From positions 62,001-126,000 of the forward strand of contig NZ_JBGVSA010000009.1 of NCBI RefSeq assembly GCF_041807905.1: a DNA stretch of 64,000 nt, written 5' to 3'. This document shows positions 34,000 to 41,737 of this stretch, piece by piece; position 1 is the stretch's first letter, and the number at the start of each line of letters is the position of its first letter. Below the pieces are notes generated by a model. It made no database searches. It was not told the origin of the DNA and saw only the letters and a list, made by a program, of their open reading frames with translations. Source of the DNA: JBGVSA01 sp041807905. Lineage in GTDB: Bacteria; Pseudomonadota; Gammaproteobacteria; Burkholderiales; Rhodocyclaceae. Made by a program: the position numbers and the translations under genes.

Positions 34000-34617
34000 T
34001 CAGTCCTCGAGGCGTACGGACATCAACCATTGCGCCATTTCGACGGCGCTTTTCACACCCAGCTTGTTGAAGATGCTGGCGCGGTGGACTTCCACCGTCC
34101 GCATGCTGATGCCAAGTTCGTCGGCCACGACCTTGTTGAGCTTGCCGGCGAGGATGCGGCCCATGACTTCCTGCTCGCGGGGGCTGAGTGTGGCCAGGCG
34201 CGCATGCTTTTCCGCCGCCTGCTCCATGTGCCGCGCGCGCTCGCGGGCCAGCCCGCAGGCCTCGACCACGCGATCCACGAGCCGGTTGTCATTGAACGGT
34301 TTTTCGAAAAAATCGAAAGCCCCCTTCTTCACCGCCTCCACCGCCATCGGCACGTCGCCGTGGCCGGTCAAGAAGATGACCGGCATGGTGGCGCCGGCAT
34401 CCATGGCCTGAAGCTGGTCGAACAGTTCGATGCCCGACATGCCGGGCATCCGCACATCGAGCAGAAGGCAACCCGGCGGGCGGGCGCCGCTCTCGATCCA
34501 GGCGAGAAATGATTCGGCGCCGTCGAAACCATGGCTGTCGATGTTTCGGCTGCGTAGCAGCCACGCCAGCGCATCGCGCACCGACTCTTCGTCTTCGATG
34601 ATGTAGACCGTGTTCAT
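34000..34617 (-). CDS. dctR: FixJ/DctR-type response regulator
   Basis: This 205-residue two-domain regulator has a receiver (VYIIEDEESVRDAL acidic pair; Asp in LLLDVRMPGMSG; FFEKPF with the conserved Lys) and a LuxR-type helix-turn-helix (LSPREQEVMGRILAGKLNKVVADELGISMRTVEVHRASIFNKLGV). It is phosphorylated by the kinase encoded just upstream, with a 4-base overlap. The kinase-regulator pair is divergent from a dctPQM operon, the arrangement of DctS-DctR in Rhodobacter and Ralstonia, where they induce C4-dicarboxylate uptake. The symbol is given on that synteny. Confidence 0.87.
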   Translation of the reverse strand: MNTVYIIEDEESVRDALAWLLRSRNIDSHGFDGAESFLAWIESGARPPGCLLLDVRMPGMSGIELFDQLQAMDAGATMPVIFLTGHGDVPMAVEAVKKGAFDFFEKPFNDNRLVDRVVEACGLARERARHMEQAAEKHARLATLSPREQEVMGRILAGKLNKVVADELGISMRTVEVHRASIFNKLGVKSAVEMAQWLMSVRLED

Positions 34618-36545
34618 TGCAGCGTGAACCTGAATGTTGCCCCGCCGCCGGGCGTGGGCTCGTACCACAGGTGGCCCCGGTGGAATTCGATCGCCGTGCG
34701 GCAGATGTTGAGCCCCATGCCCATGCCTTCGGGCTTGGTGGTAAAGAACGGCGTGAATAGCTGCTGGGCCAGTTCCTCGGCGATACCCAGCCCGTGGTCG
34801 ATGACGGCCACTTCGATGCCCTCGCCCGCGCGCCGTGCCGAGAGCTGCAACAGCTTACGCTCAGACGGCAGGGACGACATCGATTCGATGCCGTTCCGCG
34901 TGAGGTTGAGCAGTACCTGTTCGAGCATCATCGCGTCCGCCTCCACGGAGGGAAGATCGTCACCCACGGCGCATTCGACACGAATATGCCATTTGCGGGC
35001 CTGCAACTGGATCAGCGGCAGCGTGGCGTCGAACACATCGGCGATGCGGCACAGGCTCTTGCGCGGATCGCGTCGGCGCACGAAATCATGCACGGCCCGA
35101 ATGATCTGCCCCGCACGCTGCGCCTGCTGCTGAATCTTGCAGAGGGCGTCCCGCAGGCTGCTTTCTTCGTCGCGCACGAGATTCAGACTGCCGGCCGCGT
35201 AACTCATGATGGCTGACAGCGGCTGATTGAGCTCGTGCGACAGCGTGGTCGCAACCTCGCCCATCGTCACGAGGCGAGACGATGCCTGCAGTTTTTCCTG
35301 CTGCTGACGATTCAGCTCTTCGACCTTGCGGCGCTCAGTGATGTCGAGGATCGAACTCATCCAGCCGGTTTGCCGTCCTTTGGCGTCGAGCAGTGGCGTC
35401 TCGTGAATCAGCACGTGCACGCGGTGACCGTCCCTGTGGACAAACTCGGTTTCGTGTCCCTGGGAGGTGATGGTGCCGGCCAGCATCTGCGCGAAGCGCT
35501 CGCGGATGGCCGGGATCTTCACCGGGTCGTAGAACGGCATCGGATAGCTATGGCCGATCATCTCCTCGGGCTCGAAGCCGACCATCTTGCAGAAGCCCGG
35601 ATTGACGTAGGTGACCTTGCCGGTGAGGTCCCGCGCGCGCAGCCCCGTCACCAGCGAGTCCTCCATCGCCTGGCGGAAAGCCAGTTCCTCGGACAGGCGC
35701 GCCTCGGCCTGTGCGCGCCGCCGCATGTCGCGCCACAGCAGCACGAGGCTGCCGATCAGAGTGAGCGTGAGGGCCGCCACCATGCCGCTCATGACATGAG
35801 GAAGTATGCGCGGCGTGTCCTGGACGGAATCGGTCATCAGCATCATGCCCGCGCCGGGCATGTCGATGGGCGTCTGATGCGTAAAGTTGCCGCGCGCCGG
35901 CGAAGCGGCCGCGTGCACCACCAACGGCTCGCCAAACGCATTGGCGAGCGTGACCTGGTTTTCGCGCGCCAGCCACCACGGCACCAGTTCGTTGAGCAAT
36001 CCTTCGAGGGAATACGTCAGCACCAGCGCACCCGGGCGATCGCCAAGGATCGGCACGGCAAAGCGCAGCACCTGCGGATGGTTGCTGACTGCAACGTCAC
36101 CGTACAGTTCGCGCCGTCGCTGGAGGACGTCGGCAGCCAGTGCACGCTCGGCGGGCGCGACCGCGCCGGACGGATAGTTGCCTTCGGCCGCCAGCGCGCG
36201 GCCGGCATCGTCCATCCATACCACGCGCTCGATCTCGTGATTGCTGCCGATGAGCGCGCGCAGCTTGGCGCTGAGATCGGCCGGCGCAACCTGCCCGCGC
36301 TCGATGCCCTGAGCCAGCCCGCGCAGGGTTTCGGCGTGGCGTCGCAACTGGAATTCGATGCTTTGCTTGGCCCACAAGGTATCGGTGATGACTTGGGCAT
36401 TGCGATCCGACATCTCGTTGCGGTAGCCCAGCCACAGCAGCGACGCGAGCACGCCGAGCAGCAATACCGACACGACGAGCAGCATGCTCCACGTGAAGGC
36501 GAACCGATAAGGGCGATGCATGGCAGTGGCGTCAGGCGTGCTCAT
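34614..36545 (-). CDS. dctS: DctS-like sensor histidine kinase
   Basis: This 643-residue membrane kinase has transmembrane helix 1 (about 15-37), a periplasmic sensor domain of about 220 residues, and helix 2 (about 260-285). A cytoplasmic PAS domain follows (GKVTYVNPGFCKMVGFEPEEMIGHSYP; DITERRKVEE), then HisKA with the phospho-His in TTLSHELNQPLSAI and a HATPase domain (NLTRNGIESM, DHGLGI, GMGMGLNICRTAIE). All kinase boxes are intact. It should sense an extracellular dicarboxylate and phosphorylate the FixJ-type partner. The ATG at 36543-36545 (complement) precedes a basic stretch and helix 1; a longer frame to 36821 enters the divergent dctP and is rejected. Confidence 0.9.
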   Translation of the reverse strand: MSTPDATAMHRPYRFAFTWSMLLVVSVLLLGVLASLLWLGYRNEMSDRNAQVITDTLWAKQSIEFQLRRHAETLRGLAQGIERGQVAPADLSAKLRALIGSNHEIERVVWMDDAGRALAAEGNYPSGAVAPAERALAADVLQRRRELYGDVAVSNHPQVLRFAVPILGDRPGALVLTYSLEGLLNELVPWWLARENQVTLANAFGEPLVVHAAASPARGNFTHQTPIDMPGAGMMLMTDSVQDTPRILPHVMSGMVAALTLTLIGSLVLLWRDMRRRAQAEARLSEELAFRQAMEDSLVTGLRARDLTGKVTYVNPGFCKMVGFEPEEMIGHSYPMPFYDPVKIPAIRERFAQMLAGTITSQGHETEFVHRDGHRVHVLIHETPLLDAKGRQTGWMSSILDITERRKVEELNRQQQEKLQASSRLVTMGEVATTLSHELNQPLSAIMSYAAGSLNLVRDEESSLRDALCKIQQQAQRAGQIIRAVHDFVRRRDPRKSLCRIADVFDATLPLIQLQARKWHIRVECAVGDDLPSVEADAMMLEQVLLNLTRNGIESMSSLPSERKLLQLSARRAGEGIEVAVIDHGLGIAEELAQQLFTPFFTTKPEGMGMGLNICRTAIEFHRGHLWYEPTPGGGATFRFTLQ

Positions 36546-36595
36546 TGGATGGACTGGCGAAGGTAACACAGGGCTCGCCCGCATCATGCCGCAGT

Positions 36596-36613
36596 GAGGC
36601 GGGCGCCCGCCTC
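36596..36613. promoter_or_regulatory. Perfect 18-bp GC palindrome in the dctS/dctP gap
   Basis: GAGGCGGGCGCCCGCCTC is a perfect palindrome between the divergent dctS and dctP genes. It could bind the response regulator or form a hairpin in the dctS leader. No clear sigma-54 site was seen in the gap. Confidence 0.35.
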
Positions 36614-36722
36614 GCCGATAACCCACATGTGGAAATCCGAGATGGCAGCGCACCCGGGCGGCGCCAATAATTTCATTTATCCGGCCCAGACCGGCAGCAC
36701 ACACCACAGAGGAGACGTACCC

Positions 36723-37730
36723 ATGAAACCCATGCGCAGCATTGCCATGGCGATCGCGCTGGCCGTCAGCGCAAGCGCCGCATTCGCCCAGCAGCAACCG
36801 ATCGTCATCAAGTTCAGCCACGTCGTCGCGCCCAATACGCCCAAGGGACGGGCCGCGGACTACTTCAAGAAGAAAGCCGAGGAACTGACCAAGGGTCGCG
36901 TGCGGGTGGAGGTCTACCCGAACTCACAGCTCTACAAGGACCAGGAAGAACTCGAGGCCCTGCAACTGGGCTCGGTCCAGATGCTGGCACCCTCGCTGGC
37001 GAAGTTCGGGCCGCTCGGTGTGCGTGAGTTCGAAGTCTTCGATATCCCGTACATCTTCCCGAGCAAGGCCGTGCTGCAGCGCGTCGAGAATGGCCCGATC
37101 GGACAGGGCCTGCTCAAGCTGCTCGAGCCGAAAGGCATCATCGGGCTGGCGTACTGGGACAACGGCTTCAAGGTCATGAGCGCCAACAAGCCGCTGAACG
37201 TGCCCACCGACATGAAGGGCCTGAAGGTGCGCATCCAGTCGTCGAAGGTGCTCGACGCGCAGATGCGCCAGGTCGGCGCGATCCCGCAGGTGATGGCGTT
37301 CTCCGAGGCCTACCAGGCACTGCAGACCGGCGTGGTCGACGGCACCGAAAACCCGCCGTCGAACATGTATACGCAAAAGATGCATGAGGTGCAGAAGTAC
37401 GCCGTCGATACGTATCACGGCTACCTGGGCTACGCCGTCATCGTGAACAAGAAGTTCTGGGACGGCCTGCCTGCCGACATCCGCAATGAGCTGAACACCG
37501 CCATGGCGGACGCCACCAAGTATGCCAACGCCATCGCCCAGCAAGACAACGATGAAGCGCTCGCTGCCATCGAGAAGTCCGGCAAGACCAAGGTGCTGCA
37601 CCTGACGCCGGCGCAGCGCAAGGTCTGGCAGACGGCCTTCCAGCCGGTGCAGAAGCAGGTCGAAAGCCGTGTGGGCGCCGACCTGATCAAGGCCATCAAC
37701 AAGGAAGCTGCCGCCCTCGACGGTAAGTAA
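36723..37730 (+). CDS. dctP: C4-dicarboxylate TRAP binding protein DctP
   Basis: This 335-residue periplasmic protein has a signal peptide (MKPMRSIAMAIALAVSASAAFAQ) and matches DctP closely: IVIKFSHVVAPNTPKGRAADYF, VEVYPNSQLYKDQEELEALQLG, KGLKVRIQSSKVLDAQMRQVGA with the ligand-binding Arg, and GVVDGTENPPSNMYTQKMHEVQKY, which is typical of succinate/fumarate/malate binders. A GAGGAGA ribosome site lies upstream. A very strong hairpin follows the stop, which may keep this binding protein in excess over the membrane subunits. Confidence 0.93.
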   Translation: MKPMRSIAMAIALAVSASAAFAQQQPIVIKFSHVVAPNTPKGRAADYFKKKAEELTKGRVRVEVYPNSQLYKDQEELEALQLGSVQMLAPSLAKFGPLGVREFEVFDIPYIFPSKAVLQRVENGPIGQGLLKLLEPKGIIGLAYWDNGFKVMSANKPLNVPTDMKGLKVRIQSSKVLDAQMRQVGAIPQVMAFSEAYQALQTGVVDGTENPPSNMYTQKMHEVQKYAVDTYHGYLGYAVIVNKKFWDGLPADIRNELNTAMADATKYANAIAQQDNDEALAAIEKSGKTKVLHLTPAQRKVWQTAFQPVQKQVESRVGADLIKAINKEAAALDGK

Positions 37731-37742
37731 GTCTGCAGAGCC

Positions 37743-37790
37743 GCGGCTCACGCCGGCGACGTTGCATGCAGCGTTGCCGGCGTGAGCCGC
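37743..37790 (+). repeat. 24-bp hairpin between dctP and dctQ
   Basis: GCGGCTCACGCCGGC (37743-37757) is perfectly complementary to 37776-37790, and the inner 18 bases also pair almost fully with two wobbles. No T run follows, so it is not a terminator. Such stem-loops after binding-protein genes usually protect upstream mRNA from 3' decay and lower downstream expression. Confidence 0.75.
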
Positions 37791-37825
37791 ATCCGTACGT
37801 GGCTCAATCCAGAAAGAACATTGCC

Positions 37826-38428
37826 ATGTTCATGAAAATCCTCGATCGGCTGGAGGAAACGCTCATCAGTGTGCTGATGGCGGGCGCCACGCTGATCATC
37901 TTCGTGGCGGTGGTCCACCGCTACATCTCCACGGTGCCCGGCATCCAGGACTACACGATCGGCATCAACCTGTCGTGGGCGCAAGAGGCGTGCATCTTCA
38001 TGTTCGTTTGGATGGCCAAGTTCGGCGCGGCCTATGGCGTGCGCACCGGCATCCACGTGGGCGTCGACGTCCTCATCAATCGCTTGCCGGAAAAGACGCG
38101 CGGCAAATTCGTCATCTTCGGTCTGCTGGCCGGCGCGTTGTTCACCGGCATCATCGGCACGCTCGGGGCGGGCTTCGTGTGGGATCTGTCGCACACCGAT
38201 CAAGTATCGGCCGACCTCGAACTGCCCAAGTGGATCGTCTACCTCGCCATTCCGTGCGGCTCGTACCTGATGTGCTTCCGCTTCCTGCAGGTGGCGTGGA
38301 ACTTCGTCCACACGGGTGAGTTGCCCGCGCACGACCATGCGCAGGTCGAGGGGCTGGAAGAAACCGACCTCATCGCCGACATCGCGCGCAGTGCCAATGC
38401 GCCTCACCATGGAGAGCTGCGTCGATGA
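37826..38428 (+). CDS. dctQ: C4-dicarboxylate TRAP small membrane subunit DctQ
   Basis: This 200-residue protein has four membrane helices (LEETLISVLMAGATLIIFVAVVHRYI; NLSWAQEACIFMFVWMAKFGAAYGVRTGIHVGVD; FGLLAGALFTGIIGTLG; WIVYLAIPCGSYLMCFRFLQ). The Glu of SWAQEA and the charged VRTGIHVGVD loop are DctQ hallmarks. The C-terminal 35 residues are acidic and cytoplasmic. The gene overlaps dctM by 4 bases (ATGA). Confidence 0.92.
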   Translation: MFMKILDRLEETLISVLMAGATLIIFVAVVHRYISTVPGIQDYTIGINLSWAQEACIFMFVWMAKFGAAYGVRTGIHVGVDVLINRLPEKTRGKFVIFGLLAGALFTGIIGTLGAGFVWDLSHTDQVSADLELPKWIVYLAIPCGSYLMCFRFLQVAWNFVHTGELPAHDHAQVEGLEETDLIADIARSANAPHHGELRR

Positions 38429-40092
38429 ATACCGCAATCATCTTCGGGCTGCTGCTGGCCCTCATGCTCACCGGCATGCCGATCTCGATTTCGCTCGGCC
38501 TGACGGTGCTGACTTTCCTCTTCACGATGACGCAGGTGCCTATCGAGGCCGTGGCGTTGAAGTTGTTCACTGGGATCGAGAACTTCGAGATCATGGCGAT
38601 CCCGTTCTTCATCCTGGCGGGTAACTTTCTCACCCACGGCGGCGTGGCGCGCCGCATGATCGCTTTTGCCACGTCGCTCGTCGGGCACTGGCACGGCGGG
38701 CTCGGGCTCGCAGGCGTGCTGGCCTGTGCACTGTTCGCCGCAGTGTCGGGGTCCAGCCCGGCCACGGTGGTGGCAATCGGTTCGATCATTCTGCCCGCGA
38801 TGGTGAAGGCCGGTTTCCCGCGCAACTTTGGCGCCGGCATCATCACGACGTCGGGCGCGCTGGGCATTCTGATTCCGCCCTCGATCGTGATGGTGATGTA
38901 TTCGGTCGCGACCAACGTGTCGGTCGGCAAGCTGTTCATGGCGGGTGTCATTCCCGGCATCATGCTGGCCGCCGTCCTCGGCCTGGTGACGTGGTTCATC
39001 GCCTGGCGCAAAGGTTATCCGCGGGTGAAGATCTTCCCCGATCGAACCGGCGGGCAGGCGACCATCGGCGGGTTCTTCGGGCTTTTCTATGCGTTCGTGT
39101 TCACCGTTGTGCCGGTGTGGGTGATCGGCAAGCTGCTGGGCGATGCGATCGGCTCGGAGGGCGCCGGTTACGTGCTGGCGGGTATCGTCTGGCTGGCGCT
39201 CGCGCCGTGGACCACGCGCAGCAAGATGGTCACACGTGTCGTCTATGTGGCGCTGGTGGTGATCGGCTCGCCACTCGCGTTGACGCTGGCGATGAGCGGC
39301 GCCCTGACCAGCACGGCCACGCTGCTCGGCTTCTTCATCATTGCGTCGGTCATCTGGCTGGTCATCATCCAGGCTTGCGGACGCTACACGCGGATCGCGC
39401 CCACCTTCCGGTTCGAGTTGATGTGGGAATCACTGGCAGTGTGGCGCTCGTACTGGAACAGCATCTGGGGGCTGTTGCTGATCCTGGTGGTGATGGGCGG
39501 TATCTACACGGGCGTTTTCACGCCGACCGAAGCGGCGGCGATGAGCGCGGTATACGCCTTCTTCGTGGCCGTGTTCGTGTACCGCGACATGGGCCTGCGC
39601 GACGTGCCGAAGGTGCTGCTCGCGTCGGCCAACATGAGCGCGATGCTGCTATACATCATCACCAACGCCGTGCTGTTCTCGTTTCTCATGACGCACGAGA
39701 ACATTCCGCAGCGCATGGCCGAATGGATGTTCGCACAGCAGTTGTCACCATGGATGTTCCTGCTCGCCTGCAACATCATCCTGCTGGCGGCGGGCAACTT
39801 CATGGAGCCGTCGTCGATCGTGCTGATCATGGCGCCGATCCTGTTCCCGGTGGCCACGCGCCTGGGCATCGACCCGATCGCGTTCGGCATCATGATGGTG
39901 GTGAACATGGAGGTCGGCATGTGCCACCCACCTGTGGGACTCAACTTGTACGTGGCCTCGGGCATCACCAAGATGGGGATTACCGATCTCACGGTGGCGG
40001 TCATGCCATGGCTGCTGTCGATGCTCGCCTTCCTGTTGTTGATCACGTATATCCCGATCATCAGTACGTGGTTGCCGAGCATTGCCATGTAG
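38425..40092 (+). CDS. dctM: C4-dicarboxylate TRAP large membrane subunit DctM, with insertion
   Basis: This 555-residue permease subunit is about 125 residues longer than the family norm. The first 195 residues are standard (ENFEIMAIPFFILAGNFLTHGG; GSSPATVVAIGSIILPAMVKAG; GALGILIPPSIVMVMYSV), as is the part after about 345 (GGIYTGVFTPTEAAAMSAVYAF; MEVGMCHPPVGLNLYVASGI). Between them lies extra hydrophobic sequence with about four probable helices (GFFGLFYAFVFTVVPVWVIGKLL; YVLAGIVWLALAP; VVYVALVVIGSPLALTLAMSG; LLGFFIIASVIWLVII). The frame is uninterrupted and codon use does not change, so this looks like a genuine extended form. It drives sodium-coupled dicarboxylate import with DctP and DctQ. 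Confidence 0.9.
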   Translation: MNTAIIFGLLLALMLTGMPISISLGLTVLTFLFTMTQVPIEAVALKLFTGIENFEIMAIPFFILAGNFLTHGGVARRMIAFATSLVGHWHGGLGLAGVLACALFAAVSGSSPATVVAIGSIILPAMVKAGFPRNFGAGIITTSGALGILIPPSIVMVMYSVATNVSVGKLFMAGVIPGIMLAAVLGLVTWFIAWRKGYPRVKIFPDRTGGQATIGGFFGLFYAFVFTVVPVWVIGKLLGDAIGSEGAGYVLAGIVWLALAPWTTRSKMVTRVVYVALVVIGSPLALTLAMSGALTSTATLLGFFIIASVIWLVIIQACGRYTRIAPTFRFELMWESLAVWRSYWNSIWGLLLILVVMGGIYTGVFTPTEAAAMSAVYAFFVAVFVYRDMGLRDVPKVLLASANMSAMLLYIITNAVLFSFLMTHENIPQRMAEWMFAQQLSPWMFLLACNIILLAAGNFMEPSSIVLIMAPILFPVATRLGIDPIAFGIMMVVNMEVGMCHPPVGLNLYVASGITKMGITDLTVAVMPWLLSMLAFLLLITYIPIISTWLPSIAM

Positions 40093-40112
40093 CGCGCCAG
40101 TGCGCATCGACG

Positions 40113-40145
40113 AAAAAGGCCGGGCAGTGACGCCCGGCCTTTTTT
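40113..40145 (+). terminator. Terminator after dctM
   Basis: AAAAAGGCCGGGC (40113-40125) and GCCCGGCCTTTTTT (40132-40145) form a perfect stem with a 6-base loop and T run. Confidence 0.93.
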
Positions 40146-40178
40146 GTGTGCGGACCTCGCTGCGGGTAGCATCCGTCG

Positions 40179-40907
40179 ATGCTCGAAATTCTGTATCGCG
40201 ACGAATACCTCGTCGCCGTTCACAAACCCGCCGGACTGCTCGTCCACCGCAGCGACCTCGATCGACACGAGACACGCTTCGCCGTGCAGATCGTGCGCGA
40301 TCAGATCGGTCAGCCGGTCACGCCCGTACATCGACTGGACCGGGGCACGTCCGGCGTACTGCTGTTCGCGCTACAGCGCGAGGCCTTGATCGGTGCGAGT
40401 CGCGCGTTCGAACTCAACAAGGTCGACAAGACGTATCTGGCCGTCGTGCGGGGCTGGCCGGACGAGGGCGGCACCATCGATCATGCGCTCGGCCGCCTGC
40501 GTGATGAGCGCGAATTTGTGCACGCGGAGGCCTCGATCGAGGCGCAGAAAGCCATCACCGATTACCGCCGCCTGGCGACCATCGAATTGCCGATCAGGGT
40601 GGATGCCTACCCCACCAGCCGCTACGCGCTGGTGCGCCTGCATCCGCATACGGGGAGGCGTCATCAGCTACGGCGGCACATGAAGCACATTTCGCATCCG
40701 ATCGTGGGCGACGCCACCTATGGCAAGGGGCGGCACAACCGGATGTTCCAGGAGCAATTCGATTGCCGCCGCATGCTGCTCGCCTGCACCGGGCTTGCGC
40801 TCGAGCATCCGGTCACTGGCGCATGGCTGCGCATCGCCGCACGGCCGGCAGACGACTTTGCCGATGTGCTCCGACGATTCGACTGGACCGATGCATTGAG
40901 CGGATAG
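40179..40907 (+). CDS. truC: tRNA pseudouridine(65) synthase TruC
   Basis: This 242-residue RluA-family enzyme isomerises a uridine in tRNA. It has LYRDEYLVAVHKPAGLLVH, the catalytic Asp in PVHRLDRGTSGVLLFA near residue 53, KTYLAVVRG, and RLHPHTGRRHQLRRHMKHISHPIVGDATYGKGRHNR. The HPIVGDATYGKG plus RHNR ending and the lack of an S4 domain are features of TruC rather than RluA/C/D. ATG 40179 is close after the dctM terminator, so it probably has its own promoter in the 35-base gap or relies on read-through. Confidence 0.87.
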   Translation: MLEILYRDEYLVAVHKPAGLLVHRSDLDRHETRFAVQIVRDQIGQPVTPVHRLDRGTSGVLLFALQREALIGASRAFELNKVDKTYLAVVRGWPDEGGTIDHALGRLRDEREFVHAEASIEAQKAITDYRRLATIELPIRVDAYPTSRYALVRLHPHTGRRHQLRRHMKHISHPIVGDATYGKGRHNRMFQEQFDCRRMLLACTGLALEHPVTGAWLRIAARPADDFADVLRRFDWTDALSG

Positions 40908-40911
40908 TCGA

Positions 40912-41589
40912 TCAGACCTCGGCCCACATGCGCAGAAGGTTGTGGTAGTTCGAGGTCAGGCTGATGAGTGCTTCGACGTCGCCGATCTGCCCGCGCAGGG
41001 TGGCGATGGCCATGTCCATTTCGAACAGCAGCGCGCGTTTGTTGTCGTCTCGCACCATGCTCTGCATCCACGTGAAGCACGCCAGGCGTTCGCCCCGTGT
41101 GACCGGCTCGACACGGTGCAGGCTCGTGCCCGGATAGACAATCATGTCGCCGGCCGGCAGCTTGATGGAGTGCTCGCCGTAGGTGTCCTGGATCACCAGC
41201 TCACCGCCGTCGTAGCTTTCGGGGTCGGCCAGGAACAACGTCGCCGAGACGTCCGTGCGTACCGGCGGAATGCCCGGCAGCACACGTACCGACTTGTCCA
41301 CGTGGGCGCCAAAGTGCATGCCGTTGCCGTAGCGATTGAACAGCGGCGGAAAGGTACGGAACGGCAACGCGCCCGAGAACAGCAATCCGTTGCGCTCCAT
41401 GGCGCGCAAGACGATCTCGCGCGCGACGGGTAGTTCCGCAGCCCCCTCGGGCACCTGCATGTTGTACTTGACCTGCCCCGACTGGCTGCCCGCGGTAATA
41501 CGGCCGTCGGCCCATTGCGTGCGCGACAGCAGTCCACGCAACTCGGCGAGCTCTTCGGCGCTCAGGACATTGGGCACATGCAGCAGCAT
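40912..41589 (-). CDS. piuC: PKHD-type Fe(II)/2-oxoglutarate hydroxylase PiuC
   Basis: This 225-residue oxygenase of the PiuC/YbiX family matches the usual length of about 226. The jelly-roll metal triad His-X-Asp...His appears as HFGAHVDKSVR near residue 98 and LHRVEPVTRGER near 160, with the 2-oxoglutarate Arg in the latter. It occurs with catecholate siderophore receptors in many Proteobacteria (E. coli fiu-ybiX), and here it follows such a receptor on the same strand. Its substrate has not been established. The start is ATG at 41587-41589 (complement). Confidence 0.92.
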   Translation of the reverse strand: MLLHVPNVLSAEELAELRGLLSRTQWADGRITAGSQSGQVKYNMQVPEGAAELPVAREIVLRAMERNGLLFSGALPFRTFPPLFNRYGNGMHFGAHVDKSVRVLPGIPPVRTDVSATLFLADPESYDGGELVIQDTYGEHSIKLPAGDMIVYPGTSLHRVEPVTRGERLACFTWMQSMVRDDNKRALLFEMDMAIATLRGQIGDVEALISLTSNYHNLLRMWAEV

Positions 41590-41676
41590 CGTTGTTCTCC
41601 GCTTCGTTCGTCTCGATCCAGGCCGGAGCTTAGCGCGCGCAATGACGGCACGCATCCGGCGTTACGCCAAACAGAA

Positions 41677-41705
41677 CGGCCCCGCGCCAGTTCGACGCGG
41701 GGCCG
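41677..41705 (-). terminator. Hairpin between the receptor gene and piuC
   Basis: CGGCCCCGCG (41677-41686) and CGCGGGGCCG (41696-41705) form a perfect 10-bp stem with a 9-base loop. On the minus strand it is followed only by TTCTGTTTGG, a weak T run, so it may reduce rather than stop read-through into piuC. Confidence 0.65.
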
Positions 41706-41737
41706 CATAGGTGGCACGCCTTTTCAGCGTGCAGCAT

